NCBI GenBank assembly: GCA_022180565.1
Contig: BQML01000002.1
Coordinates: 209,824-273,823 of the forward strand
DNA from: Bacteroidia bacterium
GTDB taxonomy: Bacteria > Bacteroidota > Ignavibacteria > UBA10030
Reading direction: 5' to 3'
DNA: 64,000 bases
Shown: in pieces, positions 19,095-30,733 of the stretch
Numbering within the stretch: position 1 is the stretch's first letter
Layout of the letters: every line of letters begins with the position of its first letter
Program-made: the position numbers and the translations under genes
The notes under the pieces: generated by a model
What the model saw: only the letters and a program-made list of their open reading frames with translations
Databases searched by the model: none
Told to the model about the DNA's origin: nothing

Positions 19095-19715
19095 GTGACT
19101 CTCGATATCGAACGACACTATTGGAACCAAGGACTGACCAGGATTGCCGGGGTCGACGAGGCAGGTCGCGGACCTCTGGCGGGACCGGTTGTCGCCGCGG
19201 CGGTGATGTTCCCGGAAGGCCTCTCCATCGAGGGCGTGGACGATTCGAAGAAACTGCCGGAAAAGAAGCGGGAACAGCTCCTGACGGTTATTGAACGGAA
19301 AGCGGTGAGTATCGGCGTGGGAGTCGTCGACCACGAAACGATCGACAAAGTGAATATCCTCCAGGCCTCGATTCTGGCCATGCGAATCGCCGTGGAGAAG
19401 TTGGTGCCGATGCCGGAGATTGTTTTGGCCGACGGAAACTCGTTCAATCATGATACGTTGAAGTTCGAAAACCTGATCGATGGCGACGCCCGATGTTTTT
19501 CCATTGCGGCCGCGTCGATTGTGGCCAAGGTAACGCGGGACAAGCTGATGGAGGAATACGACAAACTCTATCCGCAGTACGGGTTTGCGCGACACAAGGG
19601 ATACTGTACGCGCGAACATCTCGAGGCCATCAAACACTTGGGCTTCTGCGACATTCATCGCAAAAGTTTCAAGCTCGAAAGCCTCCATCAGCTCGAGCTG
19701 GAGTTCAATTCATAG
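19095..19715 (+). CDS. rnhB: Ribonuclease HII
   Basis: Endonuclease that removes ribonucleotides from DNA and RNA primers. The 206 residues contain the catalytic GVDEAGRGPLAGPVVAAAV, DDSKKL and the later ASIVAKVTRDKLM and YGFARHKGY. The GTG at 19095 is preferred because longer starts lie inside the UbiA gene. It is followed 12 bases later by yraN. Confidence 0.96.
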   Translation: MTLDIERHYWNQGLTRIAGVDEAGRGPLAGPVVAAAVMFPEGLSIEGVDDSKKLPEKKREQLLTVIERKAVSIGVGVVDHETIDKVNILQASILAMRIAVEKLVPMPEIVLADGNSFNHDTLKFENLIDGDARCFSIAAASIVAKVTRDKLMEEYDKLYPQYGFARHKGYCTREHLEAIKHLGFCDIHRKSFKLESLHQLELEFNS

Positions 19716-19727
19716 AGATGGGGGGGC

Positions 19728-20087
19728 ATGATGGGCAATGCGCTCAGGAAGGGGGATCTGGGTGAGAAGATTGCCGTGGATTTCCTCGTGGATCGGGGGT
19801 TCACCATTCACGAAACAAAATTCCGGCACGGGCGGGGCGAAATCGACATCGTGGCGGAAGAAAACGGCGAATTGGTGTTCGTTGAAGTCAAGACCCGGGG
19901 ATCTCTGAAGTTCGGCGAACCGGAGGAATCCGTCGGCATCGCCAAAGAGAACCGGATCCGCAAGGCCGCCATGGGGTATTGTGTCCGCTACCGACTGACA
20001 GATCGGTTCTACCGGTTTGACGTGGTCTCAATCCGGTTCCAGGGCCGCATGATCGTGCTCAAACATCTACGGAACGCTTTCCAATAG
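19728..20087 (+). CDS. YraN family (UPF0102) endonuclease-like protein
   Basis: 119 residues with the restriction-endonuclease-like fold of UPF0102: GDLGEKIAVDFLVDRG, then GEIDIVAEENGELVFVEVKT, which provides the D...ExK active-site pattern, and AIxKxxRI-like GIAKENRIRKAA. Its cellular role is not settled; linkage to rnhB is common in bacteria and hints at nucleic-acid repair or processing. Confidence 0.92.
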   Translation: MMGNALRKGDLGEKIAVDFLVDRGFTIHETKFRHGRGEIDIVAEENGELVFVEVKTRGSLKFGEPEESVGIAKENRIRKAAMGYCVRYRLTDRFYRFDVVSIRFQGRMIVLKHLRNAFQ

Positions 20088-20089
20088 CA

Positions 20090-21514
20090 ATGCTCGAGAA
20101 ACACGCAGGTCTGTACACGGATTTTTATGAATTCACGATGTGCCAGGCGTTCTATCTGTCCGGCAAGGGTGACCTTCCAGCGACGTTCGACTATTTCTTC
20201 CGGGAAAACCCTTTCGGCGGAGGATATGTGCTCTTTGCGGGTCTGGAAGACCTCCTGAAGGTACTGGAAGCCTTCCGGTTTGACGATGAGGATATTCGGT
20301 TCCTGAAAGAGAAGGGACTTGATCGGAAGTTTCTTGATTATCTGAAATCATTTCGTTTTCAGGGAGACGTCCTCTCGGTACGAGAAGGCGAGGTCGTGTT
20401 TCCCTTGGAGACGGTTTTGCGCGTTGAGGGTTCGATCATCGAAACACAGATTATCGAGACCGTCCTGCTGAACATTCTGAACTTTGAGTCCCTCATTGCC
20501 ACAAAGGCATCGCGTATAAGAGGAGTTGCCGGTGACCGCCGTGTCGTGGACTTCGGTCTGCGACGCGCCCAGGGATACGGCGGTGTGCACGCAAGCAAGG
20601 CGGCGGTGATCGGAGGATTTGACGCCACGTCCAATGTCTATGCCGCGTTTCAATTCGGCCTTGAACTTACCGGCACTCAGGCGCATTCCTGGATTCAGAG
20701 TTTTGAAAGCGAATTGGCGGCATTTCGAAAATTTGCCGAGATCTATCCCGATCGCTGTGTCCTGCTCGTCGATACGTACAACACACTCAAGAGCGGCCTG
20801 CCAAACGCCATTACGGTGGCCAAAGAGATGGAAGCCCGGGGCCAGCGCCTGGCGGGCGTGCGGCTCGACAGCGGCGACCTGGCATACCTCAGCCGCAAGG
20901 CCCGCCTGATGTTGGATAAGGCGGGTTTATCCTACGTGAAGATCATTGCTTCGAATCAGCTTGACGAGTATGTCATCAGAAGCCTTCTGGAACAGGATGC
21001 CCCGATCGACGCTTTTGGCGTGGGCACGAAGCTCGTCACAGGGCAGTCATCTGCCGCGCTCGACGGTGTTTACAAGCTCAGCATGTGCGGTCACAGGCCA
21101 CGGCTGAAGTTTTCAGAAAATTTCGCGAAAATAACTCTTCCGGGGAGGAAGCGGGTCTTCCGCTACCTCGGTCGCGACGGCATGTTCTACGGTGATGCCA
21201 TCGTCCTCGACGATGAGGATCGGCTCGACTGGATGTACCATCCGTTGTTTCCGGAGAACCGCAGTCCGGTGGGAAGAATGAACTTCGAGCCGATCATGGA
21301 AACGGTGATGAACAGGGGAAAGGCCCGGAGGGCATGGACCATCGGCGAATCGGCCGACTATGCCAGGACCCGGCTCGCCACGCTGGCACCCGAGCACAAA
21401 CGGTTTGAGAATCCCCACGTGTATAAAGTGGGCATCAGCCATAAACTGATGGAACTGCGCTCGGAACTGATTGAATCAATGCATAAGACCTTCTCTGGAG
21501 GTGGTAAGGGATGA
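20090..21514 (+). CDS. pncB: Nicotinate phosphoribosyltransferase
   Basis: Converts nicotinate and PRPP to nicotinate mononucleotide, using ATP (Preiss-Handler salvage). The 474 residues start with the family hallmark LYTDFYEFTMCQAFYLSG and contain DFGLRRAQGYGG, GTQAHSWIQSF, the LLVDTYNTLKSG segment and VRLDSGDL. The ATG is 3 bases after the yraN stop, and the 3' end overlaps pncA by 4 bases, so nicotinamide deamidation and nicotinate capture are coupled. Confidence 0.96.
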   Translation: MLEKHAGLYTDFYEFTMCQAFYLSGKGDLPATFDYFFRENPFGGGYVLFAGLEDLLKVLEAFRFDDEDIRFLKEKGLDRKFLDYLKSFRFQGDVLSVREGEVVFPLETVLRVEGSIIETQIIETVLLNILNFESLIATKASRIRGVAGDRRVVDFGLRRAQGYGGVHASKAAVIGGFDATSNVYAAFQFGLELTGTQAHSWIQSFESELAAFRKFAEIYPDRCVLLVDTYNTLKSGLPNAITVAKEMEARGQRLAGVRLDSGDLAYLSRKARLMLDKAGLSYVKIIASNQLDEYVIRSLLEQDAPIDAFGVGTKLVTGQSSAALDGVYKLSMCGHRPRLKFSENFAKITLPGRKRVFRYLGRDGMFYGDAIVLDDEDRLDWMYHPLFPENRSPVGRMNFEPIMETVMNRGKARRAWTIGESADYARTRLATLAPEHKRFENPHVYKVGISHKLMELRSELIESMHKTFSGGGKG

Positions 21515-22053
21515 AAGGACTGTTGGTTGTCGACGTGCAGAACGACTTTTGCCCTGGGGGAGCACTGGCCGTTCCGGAAGGAGACAAAGTCGTTCCCGTG
21601 ATCAATCGCCTCATGAAAGAATTCCCGGTAGTGGTCGCTTCAAAGGATTGGCACCCGCACAAGACCGTGCACTTCAAGAAATGGCCGGTCCATTGCGTGC
21701 ACAACACGCGCGGAGCGGAGTTTCATCCGGACCTTGAAAGCGAACGAATCCAGCAGGTGTTCCTGAAGGGAACGGGGGACAAGGATGACGGCTATTCGGC
21801 GTACGAAGCAACAAATCTCAATCTGACGGAATACTTGAAAGGAAAGGGAGTCGACGAGCTCTATGTGGTGGGTCTCGCGACCGACTACTGCGTTCGCGCC
21901 ACAGCTCTTGATTCCGTCAGGAAGGGATTCAGGACTTATCTGGTGATCGATGCGATTGCGGCAGTCGATGTTAATCCGGGGGATGGGGAGAAAGCCATCG
22001 GAGAAATGAAGAACGCGGGGGTAACGCTTGTGAAATCGGGAGATTTGCTATGA
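21511..22053 (+). CDS. pncA: Nicotinamidase
   Basis: Hydrolyses nicotinamide to nicotinate. The 180-residue cysteine hydrolase has the catalytic Asp in [16 protein letters not shown], the metal-binding DWHP...H segment, a likely catalytic Lys in [15 protein letters not shown], and the nucleophile in [16 protein letters not shown]. It overlaps pncB by ATGA. Confidence 0.96.
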   Translation: MKGLLVVDVQNDFCPGGALAVPEGDKVVPVINRLMKEFPVVVASKDWHPHKTVHFKKWPVHCVHNTRGAEFHPDLESERIQQVFLKGTGDKDDGYSAYEATNLNLTEYLKGKGVDELYVVGLATDYCVRATALDSVRKGFRTYLVIDAIAAVDVNPGDGEKAIGEMKNAGVTLVKSGDLL

Positions 22054-22069
22054 CTTGCAAGGTGATTTT

Positions 22070-23923
22070 ATGAATGCACTTCCGCTGATTATCGCCGCGC
22101 TCTGCGTCATGGCGATCGCTTATCGCTATTACAGCGCGTTTATCGCAGCGAAAGTTGTTGCTCTTGACGACAGCAGGCAAACGCCGGCCCATGTACTGAA
22201 CGATGGGCAGAACTACCATCCGACCAACAAGTGGGTGCTCTTCGGGCATCACTTCGCGGCGATCTCGGGAGCGGGTCCGCTCATTGGACCCGTGCTTGCG
22301 ACACAGTTCGGTTATCTGCCCGGTTTCCTGTGGCTCCTGATTGGCGTCGTGATGGGGGGTGCCGTGCACGACTTTGTCGTGCTGGTGGCGTCCATCCGGC
22401 GTAACGGGAAGTCTCTTGCGGAGATAGCCAGGCATGAGATTAGTCCCCTCGCAGGTGTGGTCGGTTCCGTTGCCATCCTCATCATTATCATCATTGCTCT
22501 CGCCGGACTCGGTCTGGCGGTCGTTAACGCCCTTGCCGAAAGTGCCTGGGGGACCTTTACCATCGCCGCGACCATCCCCCTGGCCCTTTTCGTGGGACTC
22601 TGGATGTACCGGATCCGTCCGGGCAAGGTGGGCGAAGCAAGCCTCGTGGGTGTGATTGGCGTGTTTGGAGCCGTATTTGCCGGAAGCTTCATTCCTGGCT
22701 CGTTCCTTGAGCCGTACTTCACCCTCTCGCGGGATGGAATCGTTCTTTCCATAGCGCTCTACGGTTTCATCGCATCCATTCTGCCGGTGTGGCTCCTGCT
22801 GTGTCCGAGAGATTACCTGAGCTCCTACATGAAGATCGGCACGATTGCCGCTCTGGTCATCGGCGTGATGGTGGTGCAACCCCATCTGCACATGCCCGCC
22901 ATCACTGAATTTATCCACGGCGGCGGACCGATCATTCCCGGCAAGATCTACCCCTTCGTGTTCATCACCATCGCCTGTGGAGCGATCTCCGGGTTCCACG
23001 CGCTTGTGTCGTCCGGTACCACACCTAAGATGATCAGCAGGGAATCCGACGCGCGGATGATCGGCTATGGTGCCATGCTCATGGAAGGCCTCGTGGGAAT
23101 CATCGCATTGATTGCTGCAAGCTCGCTTTGGCCGGGAGACTACTTTGCGATCAATGTACCGCCCGAAAAGTTCGCGGCGCTTGGAATCGACCCCGTGAAC
23201 CTTGAAATGCTCTCGCTGGAAGTAGGTGAGCAGATTGTCGGACGAACAGGCGGGGCCGTTTCGCTCGCCGTCGGTTTTGCGCAGATCTTCGCCGGGATTC
23301 CAGGCATGGCCGGACTGATGTCGTTCTGGTACCACTTTGCCATCATGTTCGAAGCCCTGTTCATTCTGACCACCATCGATACCGGAACGAGAGTTGCGCG
23401 GTTTCTTGTGCAGGAATACGCGGGACGTCTCTGGAAGCCTCTTGAAAAGACCGACTGGTTGCCGGGAGCCCTCCTGTCCACCGCAGTCGTCGTCGTCGCA
23501 TGGGCGTACTTTATCTGGACCGGCTCGATCAGCACAATCTGGCCCATGTTCGGTACCGCAAACCAGCTCCTGGCCGGTGTTGCGCTCGCTGTGGCGACAA
23601 GTGCCATCATCAATGCCGGACGGGTACGTTATGCCTGGGTGACCTTTGTTCCTATGCTGTTTGTCACTTCGACAACGCTGATCGCCTGCTATCTCAACAT
23701 CGTGGATAATTTCCTGCCCCTCACCGCTCATGAAGGTACTTCGATGCAGGGCTACGTGAATTCCATCCTCACACTCCTCATCATGGTGTGCGCCGTAGCG
23801 GTTCTGGCCGAGGCCCTTAGGCGATGGCATAGAGTCCTCGTACACCGTCGATATTCTGTCAACGGGAAACCGGTCTCCGCCGGGGATCCCGGCTTCGCCC
23901 CTCCCGAATACGGCTGCTCCTGA
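22070..23923 (+). CDS. cstA: Carbon starvation protein CstA family transporter
   Basis: Large inner membrane transporter (617 residues) with many hydrophobic helices. The family start [20 protein letters not shown], then [26 protein letters not shown] segment, [15 protein letters not shown], and GxANQLLAG ([15 protein letters not shown]) are all present. Members import peptides or pyruvate under carbon limitation. I choose ATG 22070 because AAGGTGA precedes it at good spacing. No cstA-specific regulator is visible. Confidence 0.95.
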   Translation: MNALPLIIAALCVMAIAYRYYSAFIAAKVVALDDSRQTPAHVLNDGQNYHPTNKWVLFGHHFAAISGAGPLIGPVLATQFGYLPGFLWLLIGVVMGGAVHDFVVLVASIRRNGKSLAEIARHEISPLAGVVGSVAILIIIIIALAGLGLAVVNALAESAWGTFTIAATIPLALFVGLWMYRIRPGKVGEASLVGVIGVFGAVFAGSFIPGSFLEPYFTLSRDGIVLSIALYGFIASILPVWLLLCPRDYLSSYMKIGTIAALVIGVMVVQPHLHMPAITEFIHGGGPIIPGKIYPFVFITIACGAISGFHALVSSGTTPKMISRESDARMIGYGAMLMEGLVGIIALIAASSLWPGDYFAINVPPEKFAALGIDPVNLEMLSLEVGEQIVGRTGGAVSLAVGFAQIFAGIPGMAGLMSFWYHFAIMFEALFILTTIDTGTRVARFLVQEYAGRLWKPLEKTDWLPGALLSTAVVVVAWAYFIWTGSISTIWPMFGTANQLLAGVALAVATSAIINAGRVRYAWVTFVPMLFVTSTTLIACYLNIVDNFLPLTAHEGTSMQGYVNSILTLLIMVCAVAVLAEALRRWHRVLVHRRYSVNGKPVSAGDPGFAPPEYGCS

Positions 23924-23930
23924 GGTCCGG

Positions 23931-24476
23931 ATGCAGCTCGATCTGTTTGCGACAGAAGTTTACTACGATATTGAAACACAGAGGTCTGCGGACGAGGTCG
24001 GGTGGGAAAACGTGCATCTGATGCGCCTCGCTGTCGGGGTGACGTGGTCGGCTCTGGAAGGATTTCGCCATTGGCGGGAATCCGACGCGCCTGCGATGAT
24101 CGCTTATCTTGTCTCCTTCGACAGGATCATCAGCTTCAACGGGGACGGATTTGATGCGAAAGTACTGAGCTTTTACGGGGACGTAACCGGGATCTACCAG
24201 CGCTCGTTCGATCTCCTCAAAGATCTCCGGAGCCGCCTCGGTCACCGGCTTTCTCTCGACTCTATTGCCAGGGCAACGCTTCAGGTGGGCAAGACCGCGG
24301 ACGGACTCCAATCCCTGCAATGGTGGAAGGAAGGCAGAATCGATCTCATCACGGCATACTGCGAGCAGGATGTCAAGGTGCTGGTCGATGTTGTCCGGTT
24401 CGCACGCACGTACGGATATGTCCGCTATCTCGACAAGATGGGCGGACCGCCGCTGACCGTCCACGTGCGCTGGTGA
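23931..24476 (+). CDS. Predicted DEDDy-type 3'-5' exonuclease (RNase H-like)
   Basis: 181 residues. The exonuclease motifs are in order: YYDIET (Exo I), ISFNGDGFDAKVL (Exo II) and AYCEQDVKVLVDV (Exo III, Tyr at minus four from the Asp). It resembles stand-alone YprB-like RNase H-fold domains that are often joined to helicases. It starts 7 bases after cstA stops and meets the - strand DUF4837 gene with no gap. Substrate unknown. Confidence 0.75.
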   Translation: MQLDLFATEVYYDIETQRSADEVGWENVHLMRLAVGVTWSALEGFRHWRESDAPAMIAYLVSFDRIISFNGDGFDAKVLSFYGDVTGIYQRSFDLLKDLRSRLGHRLSLDSIARATLQVGKTADGLQSLQWWKEGRIDLITAYCEQDVKVLVDVVRFARTYGYVRYLDKMGGPPLTVHVRW

Positions 24477-25568
24477 TCAGTTGCCGGCGCCTTTTCGCAA
24501 TCCAAGTTCCTCTCGCTCTTCTTCGCTTAACTCGACAACAGTTCGAAACGTCTGCAACAACGCATCCACCTGAAGGATCAGCTTCTTCTTCTCCACCCGG
24601 GGGGCAAAAACCGACCCGTCCAGCATATACAATCTTCGCGTCGAGGGGTCGTAGAACGTGTAGTTTACAAACGGCCCTCCGCCGCTTTTGTCGCTGAATC
24701 TCCAGTTACCGCGTGTTTCGTACGCAAAACGCTCCAGAAAATTCACCTTTTCTATCTTCAAATGATACGGTGCGATCTCCACGAACGCATCGTCCCCGAC
24801 GGTTCGAAGAAACGTCCGCGTCACACTATCCCTCAACGCCAGAACATACTGGTCCGTCAGGATGCCGGGATCGCTGATATCCCTCCAGTGTATGAAGATC
24901 CACCGTTCCATGTCGGCCGGAGTCGCGCGGCGGATCCAGAAGAATCGGGCCTCCGCCGAGTCGATGGCAACATGATAGTCATGCTGGATCGTCATGGTCC
25001 ATCCGTAGGTGCGGGCCAGATGGCGCGAGATGTCCCGTTTATGGTACGCAGCTTCCTCGGCAATGTCCGCCAACTCACGCCGCAGAGACATTCGGCGGAA
25101 ATAGTACGAGAGTTCGCTTGCCTTGCCGGCAATGGCCCCCCCGAGGGTCTTCAAATCCTGTGCCGTAAGGAACATGAGCAGCTGGCCGCGGGCCCGCGAA
25201 TCGTATTTGTTAAAGACAAATTCCTTGCCCTCCAACACAAGATTCGTCACCGTCGAATCCAGGGAATTCCTGATGTAAGACGATACCGCTCCGGTTCCGT
25301 CGAGAGGACCCACGATCATCCGATTCTTCCGCTTCTCATAGTCTCCCCATTCCTCAAACGGAACCCGTTTCAACGTGAACCACGACTCAGGCTGGGGAGT
25401 CCAGACAGTATCCTCGAAGACCTGGCGGAGAATCGGCTCCAGCGTCTGCCAGGTAGTATCATCGGCGAAGACCGCGATTTCGTCGTCCGGACCCGTCGCC
25501 GGCATCTTGAACTCGCCACACCCGGTCAACAGCACCGCAGTAAGACCGGTGAACACAAGGAATCTCAT
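24477..25568 (-). CDS. DUF4837 family lipoprotein
   Basis: 363-residue predicted lipoprotein with signal MRFLVFTGLTAVLLTGCGEF (lipobox LTGC). The body matches DUF4837, found in Bacteroidota-type genomes: an N-terminal half with WQTLEPILRQVFEDTV and a C-terminal half with ETRGNWRFS preceding a beta-rich end. The start at 25568 follows a GAGGAG Shine-Dalgarno; a TTG five codons upstream is less likely. It is last in the tilS-hpt-ftsH-kinase gene string. Function unknown. Confidence 0.82.
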   Translation of the reverse strand: MRFLVFTGLTAVLLTGCGEFKMPATGPDDEIAVFADDTTWQTLEPILRQVFEDTVWTPQPESWFTLKRVPFEEWGDYEKRKNRMIVGPLDGTGAVSSYIRNSLDSTVTNLVLEGKEFVFNKYDSRARGQLLMFLTAQDLKTLGGAIAGKASELSYYFRRMSLRRELADIAEEAAYHKRDISRHLARTYGWTMTIQHDYHVAIDSAEARFFWIRRATPADMERWIFIHWRDISDPGILTDQYVLALRDSVTRTFLRTVGDDAFVEIAPYHLKIEKVNFLERFAYETRGNWRFSDKSGGGPFVNYTFYDPSTRRLYMLDGSVFAPRVEKKKLILQVDALLQTFRTVVELSEEEREELGLRKGAGN

Positions 25569-25589
25569 GGCACATCTCCTCAAGTCGGG

Positions 25590-26296
25590 TTACGAATAAA
25601 GATTCACACCGGGCAGAAAAAGCCAATATAATCCCCAGACGACCAGGCCCACGGTCAAGGGGACGGAAATGTTGTCGTCCACCTGGGTAAGCGAGGCCTC
25701 GGCAAGCGCTCCCGCGGCCGCACCGGCAATCCACAGGAAGTATTCCGTCGGCGTTCCTGTGACCTTCGGCGCGGCGAGGACCACGAGCACTGCCGAGAGA
25801 AAGAAGGCGAGCGTGCCCTCGAGGCTCTTCCCCAGGAATCGCTGTGTTCCGAAACGACGACCGACGAGAGCGGATGTTGTGTCGGAAATGATCAGAATCG
25901 CAAAAGCATTCACCGTAATAATCTTTGGCAAGAGGGCCACACACACGACAGCGGAGAGGAGGATGTTGGTAGCTCCCGTCAGCCGTCTGGCTTCGTGGTC
26001 CTGTTCATGCCGACGCAACAGCACCCCGAAGGTGCGGTAGTACCAGGCGCTGACGGCAGGAATGGTGTATCGGGCGATATCGGTGATGAAAAATGCCGCT
26101 GTGACTGGGAGGAGAATGAAAAGGGCCGTCTCGCGGGAAATGTGGTAGTATACAATCGGAATGGAGAGGGAACAGAGGTGGATCCCCTTACGGATCAGCT
26201 CCGCCCTGTAATGGATCGTGGCCTTCTGGTGCAGAATGTCCGAAGCCTGCCCGTCCGGTTGTTGATTGCCCTCGTCAACCCCGGGAGGCCGGCCGA

Positions 26297-26300
<4 letters not shown>
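25590..26300 (-). CDS. Dolichol/phytol kinase-like (SEC59 family) membrane protein
   Basis: 236 residues, about seven hydrophobic segments. It matches the CTP-dependent polyprenol/diacylglycerol kinase family in having [16 protein letters not shown] near the N-terminus, [24 protein letters not shown] and DDNISVPL near the C-terminus. Such enzymes phosphorylate dolichol, phytol or diacylglycerol. The ATG overlaps the ftsH stop by 4 bases, which fixes the start; the longer reading frame upstream is antisense-like. With UbiA and the geranylgeranyl reductase it adds to a set of isoprenoid-lipid genes. Confidence 0.75.
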
Positions 26301-28387
<2,087 letters not shown>

Positions 28388-28389
28388 GA

Positions 28390-28962
28390 TCATCTCCTTG
28401 TCCCGCTTCCGGCCTTTTTGTCACCGGAAAGACGGTAAATCGCCCGTAAGTTACGAACTTTTTGGGCGTAGTCCAAACCATACCCGATCACAAACTCGGG
28501 CGGAATCTCAAAACCCACATAATCCAGCGGAAAATCAATTTTCGAAACGTCCTTCTTGAACAACAACGTGACCACCCTGAATGTTCTCGGATTTTCCCGC
28601 AAGATGAGCTTCTTGATGAACTCGATCGACAGTCCAGAGTCTACAATATCCTCCACGATGACAATGTCCCGCCCCTCCACCTGGCAGTTCAGGTCTTTCA
28701 GGAGCTTCACAGCGCCTGAAGAGATCTTGGCGTCACCGTAACTGGATAGCTTCAGGAAGTCCACCTCGCAATCCACGGTGATCTCCCTGATCAGGTCCGC
28801 AAAGAAGATGAAGGATCCGTTCAGAATGCCGATGAAGATCGGAATGCGCCCGGCGTAGTCCCGGTTCAAGAGGGCGGCCAGCTCCCGGACACGGCTCTGA
28901 ATCTGCTCTTCGGTAAGGTAGAGTTCAAAATGTTCCCCATTGACGGTAATGGTCTCGCTCAT
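28390..28962 (-). CDS. hpt: Hypoxanthine phosphoribosyltransferase
   Basis: Purine salvage enzyme converting hypoxanthine (and guanine) plus PRPP to IMP/GMP. The 190 residues contain [16 protein letters not shown], the PRPP loop [14 protein letters not shown], and the C-terminal [20 protein letters not shown]. The start ATG at 28962 overlaps the tilS stop; its stop codon lies next to the ftsH starts. Confidence 0.97.
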   Translation of the reverse strand: MSETITVNGEHFELYLTEEQIQSRVRELAALLNRDYAGRIPIFIGILNGSFIFFADLIREITVDCEVDFLKLSSYGDAKISSGAVKLLKDLNCQVEGRDIVIVEDIVDSGLSIEFIKKLILRENPRTFRVVTLLFKKDVSKIDFPLDYVGFEIPPEFVIGYGLDYAQKVRNLRAIYRLSGDKKAGSGTRR

Positions 28963-30338
28963 GCGGCGTCCGTTTGCTCCTTGGGCTCGTAAATGAATTG
29001 GACGGCTCTCCGCGTCGCAGGGGAGACGCGGAACCGGTTGTCCAGACGGAGGCCGCAGACCCACACAATGGCGCCGTCGGATTCGAGGATTGGAATCTCC
29101 GGTTTTCTGACACGCGAAATCTTGCTGTTCACAAAGAAATCGCTGAGTTTCTTCCTGCCGTGCATGCCGAGCGGAATGAACCAATCGCCTTCTCGCCAGG
29201 ATCGCAGAACAAGACGATTCCCGAGCAGGTCCGCATCTGCAAAGGCCGTGTCCCGAGACTTCCCAAACGTCCGAGGAACGGAAATGGTCGGCTGGACGGA
29301 AAAACGGAATCCCGGGAAGTCGTACGTACCGCCGATCTTGATCTCTTGTTCAAAGGTCACAAGCTCTCGGGCAGACACGATCAGTGCGTCGCGGTCACGC
29401 AAAACCTGATAGCGCCTCGACAGGTCGATGACCCGGCCCGAAGGTTGGTCACCAAGCGCCAGCACGGAAGCAACCTTTGATTCCGATGGCTCGATTTCCA
29501 GCTTGCGAAAAACAGAAAGCACGAGTTCCTCCTGGAGGAACAGAGGTTGTGCTCTGAGCGGCTCCAGCGCGATGATCGTGCGTTCGCTCGTGCTGAAGAT
29601 CACCGTGGGGGATACCCGCGCGCTCTCCCGTTCAACAAGATCGTTCAACGACCTCATCAGCGATGAGAGACGGTTGAGGGATTTCACGGGGTCCGTCTGC
29701 AGTTCCTTTCCCAAAACCGGCAGAATGTCGAGACGAAGGCTGTTCCGACGATAGGCACGAGACAGATTCGACGAGTCTTCTCGATACCGGATTCCGCGAT
29801 CATGTGCATAGGCTTCAATGTCGGCACGGGAGGCGAAGAGGAGAGGGCGAATGATTCCCGGCTCCCGGCGCAGGGGAATGCCCGAAAGGCCCCGAATGCC
29901 GGCACCCCTGAGGGCATTCATGAGTACCGTTTCGGCATTGTCGTTGGCCTGATGACCGGTAGCAACAACATCGGCGCCGGCTTCCTTCCTGGCTCGCTGA
30001 AGATACTCATAGCGCAGGATCCTCGCCGCTTCCTGACGGGAAAGATGGCGGGTGGATTGAAATCCTGGGATGTCGATGCGGGTGGAAAAGATCCGCAGAC
30101 CGGCCTCAAGGGCGAAATTCTTGACAAACTCCTCGTCCCCGTCGGATTCCTCACCGCGGAGCCCATGATTCATGTGTGCCAGGGAAAGTGTCAGGTCCCA
30201 TTCCGACGCAATCGTGCGGAACAGATCCAGCAATACCATCGAGTCCACTCCCCCGCTCACCGCCACCAGAACACCCGTGCCACGCTCGACAAGGGCGTTC
30301 TGTGTAAGGAACTCTTCGAATCGGGACAGGAGAGACAT
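28959..30338 (-). CDS. tilS: tRNA(Ile)-lysidine synthase
   Basis: Converts C34 of tRNA-Ile2 (anticodon CAU) to lysidine so it reads AUA. The 459 residues have the PP-loop AVSGGVDSMVLLDL near residue 25, LSLAHMNHGLRGEESDGDEE, GHQANDNAETVLM, and the C-terminal TilS domains (REGDWFIPLGMHGRKKLSDF). The ATG at 30338 gives the standard N-terminus; longer starts run into an intergenic repeat. A CAU tRNA that fits its substrate is at 48188. Confidence 0.96.
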   Translation of the reverse strand: MSLLSRFEEFLTQNALVERGTGVLVAVSGGVDSMVLLDLFRTIASEWDLTLSLAHMNHGLRGEESDGDEEFVKNFALEAGLRIFSTRIDIPGFQSTRHLSRQEAARILRYEYLQRARKEAGADVVATGHQANDNAETVLMNALRGAGIRGLSGIPLRREPGIIRPLLFASRADIEAYAHDRGIRYREDSSNLSRAYRRNSLRLDILPVLGKELQTDPVKSLNRLSSLMRSLNDLVERESARVSPTVIFSTSERTIIALEPLRAQPLFLQEELVLSVFRKLEIEPSESKVASVLALGDQPSGRVIDLSRRYQVLRDRDALIVSARELVTFEQEIKIGGTYDFPGFRFSVQPTISVPRTFGKSRDTAFADADLLGNRLVLRSWREGDWFIPLGMHGRKKLSDFFVNSKISRVRKPEIPILESDGAIVWVCGLRLDNRFRVSPATRRAVQFIYEPKEQTDAA

Positions 30339-30344
30339 GGCATA

Positions 30345-30416
30345 AAGTTGGAAAGTTGGAAAACGGGGTCGGAAAAGAACTGAGGCGTTTTTCCGACTTC
30401 GCACTTTCCAACTTGT
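30345..30416. repeat. Inverted repeat element (GTTGGAAA type)
   Basis: Left side has GTTGGAAA twice, then CGGGGTCGGAAAA; right side has the complement TTTTTCCGAC...CTTTCCAACTT. It sits between tRNA-Met and tilS and could form a long imperfect hairpin. Unit length is about 8 here rather than the strict 7 seen in the other elements. Confidence 0.6.
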
Positions 30417-30462
30417 ATTATCCCCCAATCAATCGACAATCTCGCTCTTATCCTCTTTATCG

Positions 30463-30536
30463 TAGCGGGGGAGGGATTCGAACCCACGACCTGCGGATTA
30501 TGATTCCGACGCTCTAACCAACTGAGCTACCCCGCC
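30463..30536 (-). tRNA. tRNA-Met (CAU), elongator type
   Basis: 74-base cloverleaf: acceptor GGCGGGG, D-arm GCTCAGTTGGTTAGAGC, anticodon loop ATCATAA with CAT, T-arm GTGGGTTCGAATCCCTC, discriminator A. Position 1-72 is G-T, as in elongator tRNA-Met of Firmicutes. CCA is not encoded. A well-formed promoter lies upstream at 30609-30637. Initiator features are absent. Confidence 0.88.
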
Positions 30537-30608
30537 GTGTCATCATGTTTGAAGCGAAACTGCAGAATGCCGATTGGGAACCTTCAAAAAGGAAGGTTAG
30601 AGACCTCT

Positions 30609-30637
30609 AATATAGAAACAAAACCCCGCGCATGCAA
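30609..30637 (-). promoter_or_regulatory. Probable promoter of tRNA-Met
   Basis: On the - strand: TTGCAT (30637-30632), 17-base spacer, TATATT (30614-30609). A small AACCTTC/GAAGGTT hairpin lies between it and the tRNA. Confidence 0.65.
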
Positions 30638-30661
30638 TCCCGGACGTCGCATCTCTCTCGC

Positions 30662-30690
30662 TTGAATCCCGGAGGGGCTCTTCCTATATT
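30662..30690 (+). promoter_or_regulatory. Probable promoter of the prolyl oligopeptidase gene
   Basis: TTGAAT (30662-30667), 17-base spacer, TATATT (30685-30690). It is back-to-back with the tRNA-Met promoter. Confidence 0.6.
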
Positions 30691-30733
30691 CACTCCATCT
30701 CAACGTTCCACCGTCTTTCCAAACGGAGTTGCC

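Noticed and set aside
21971..23845. A 624-codon - strand frame opposite cstA
   Set aside because: Low-complexity His/Gly/Arg/Asp-rich shadow of a membrane-protein gene.
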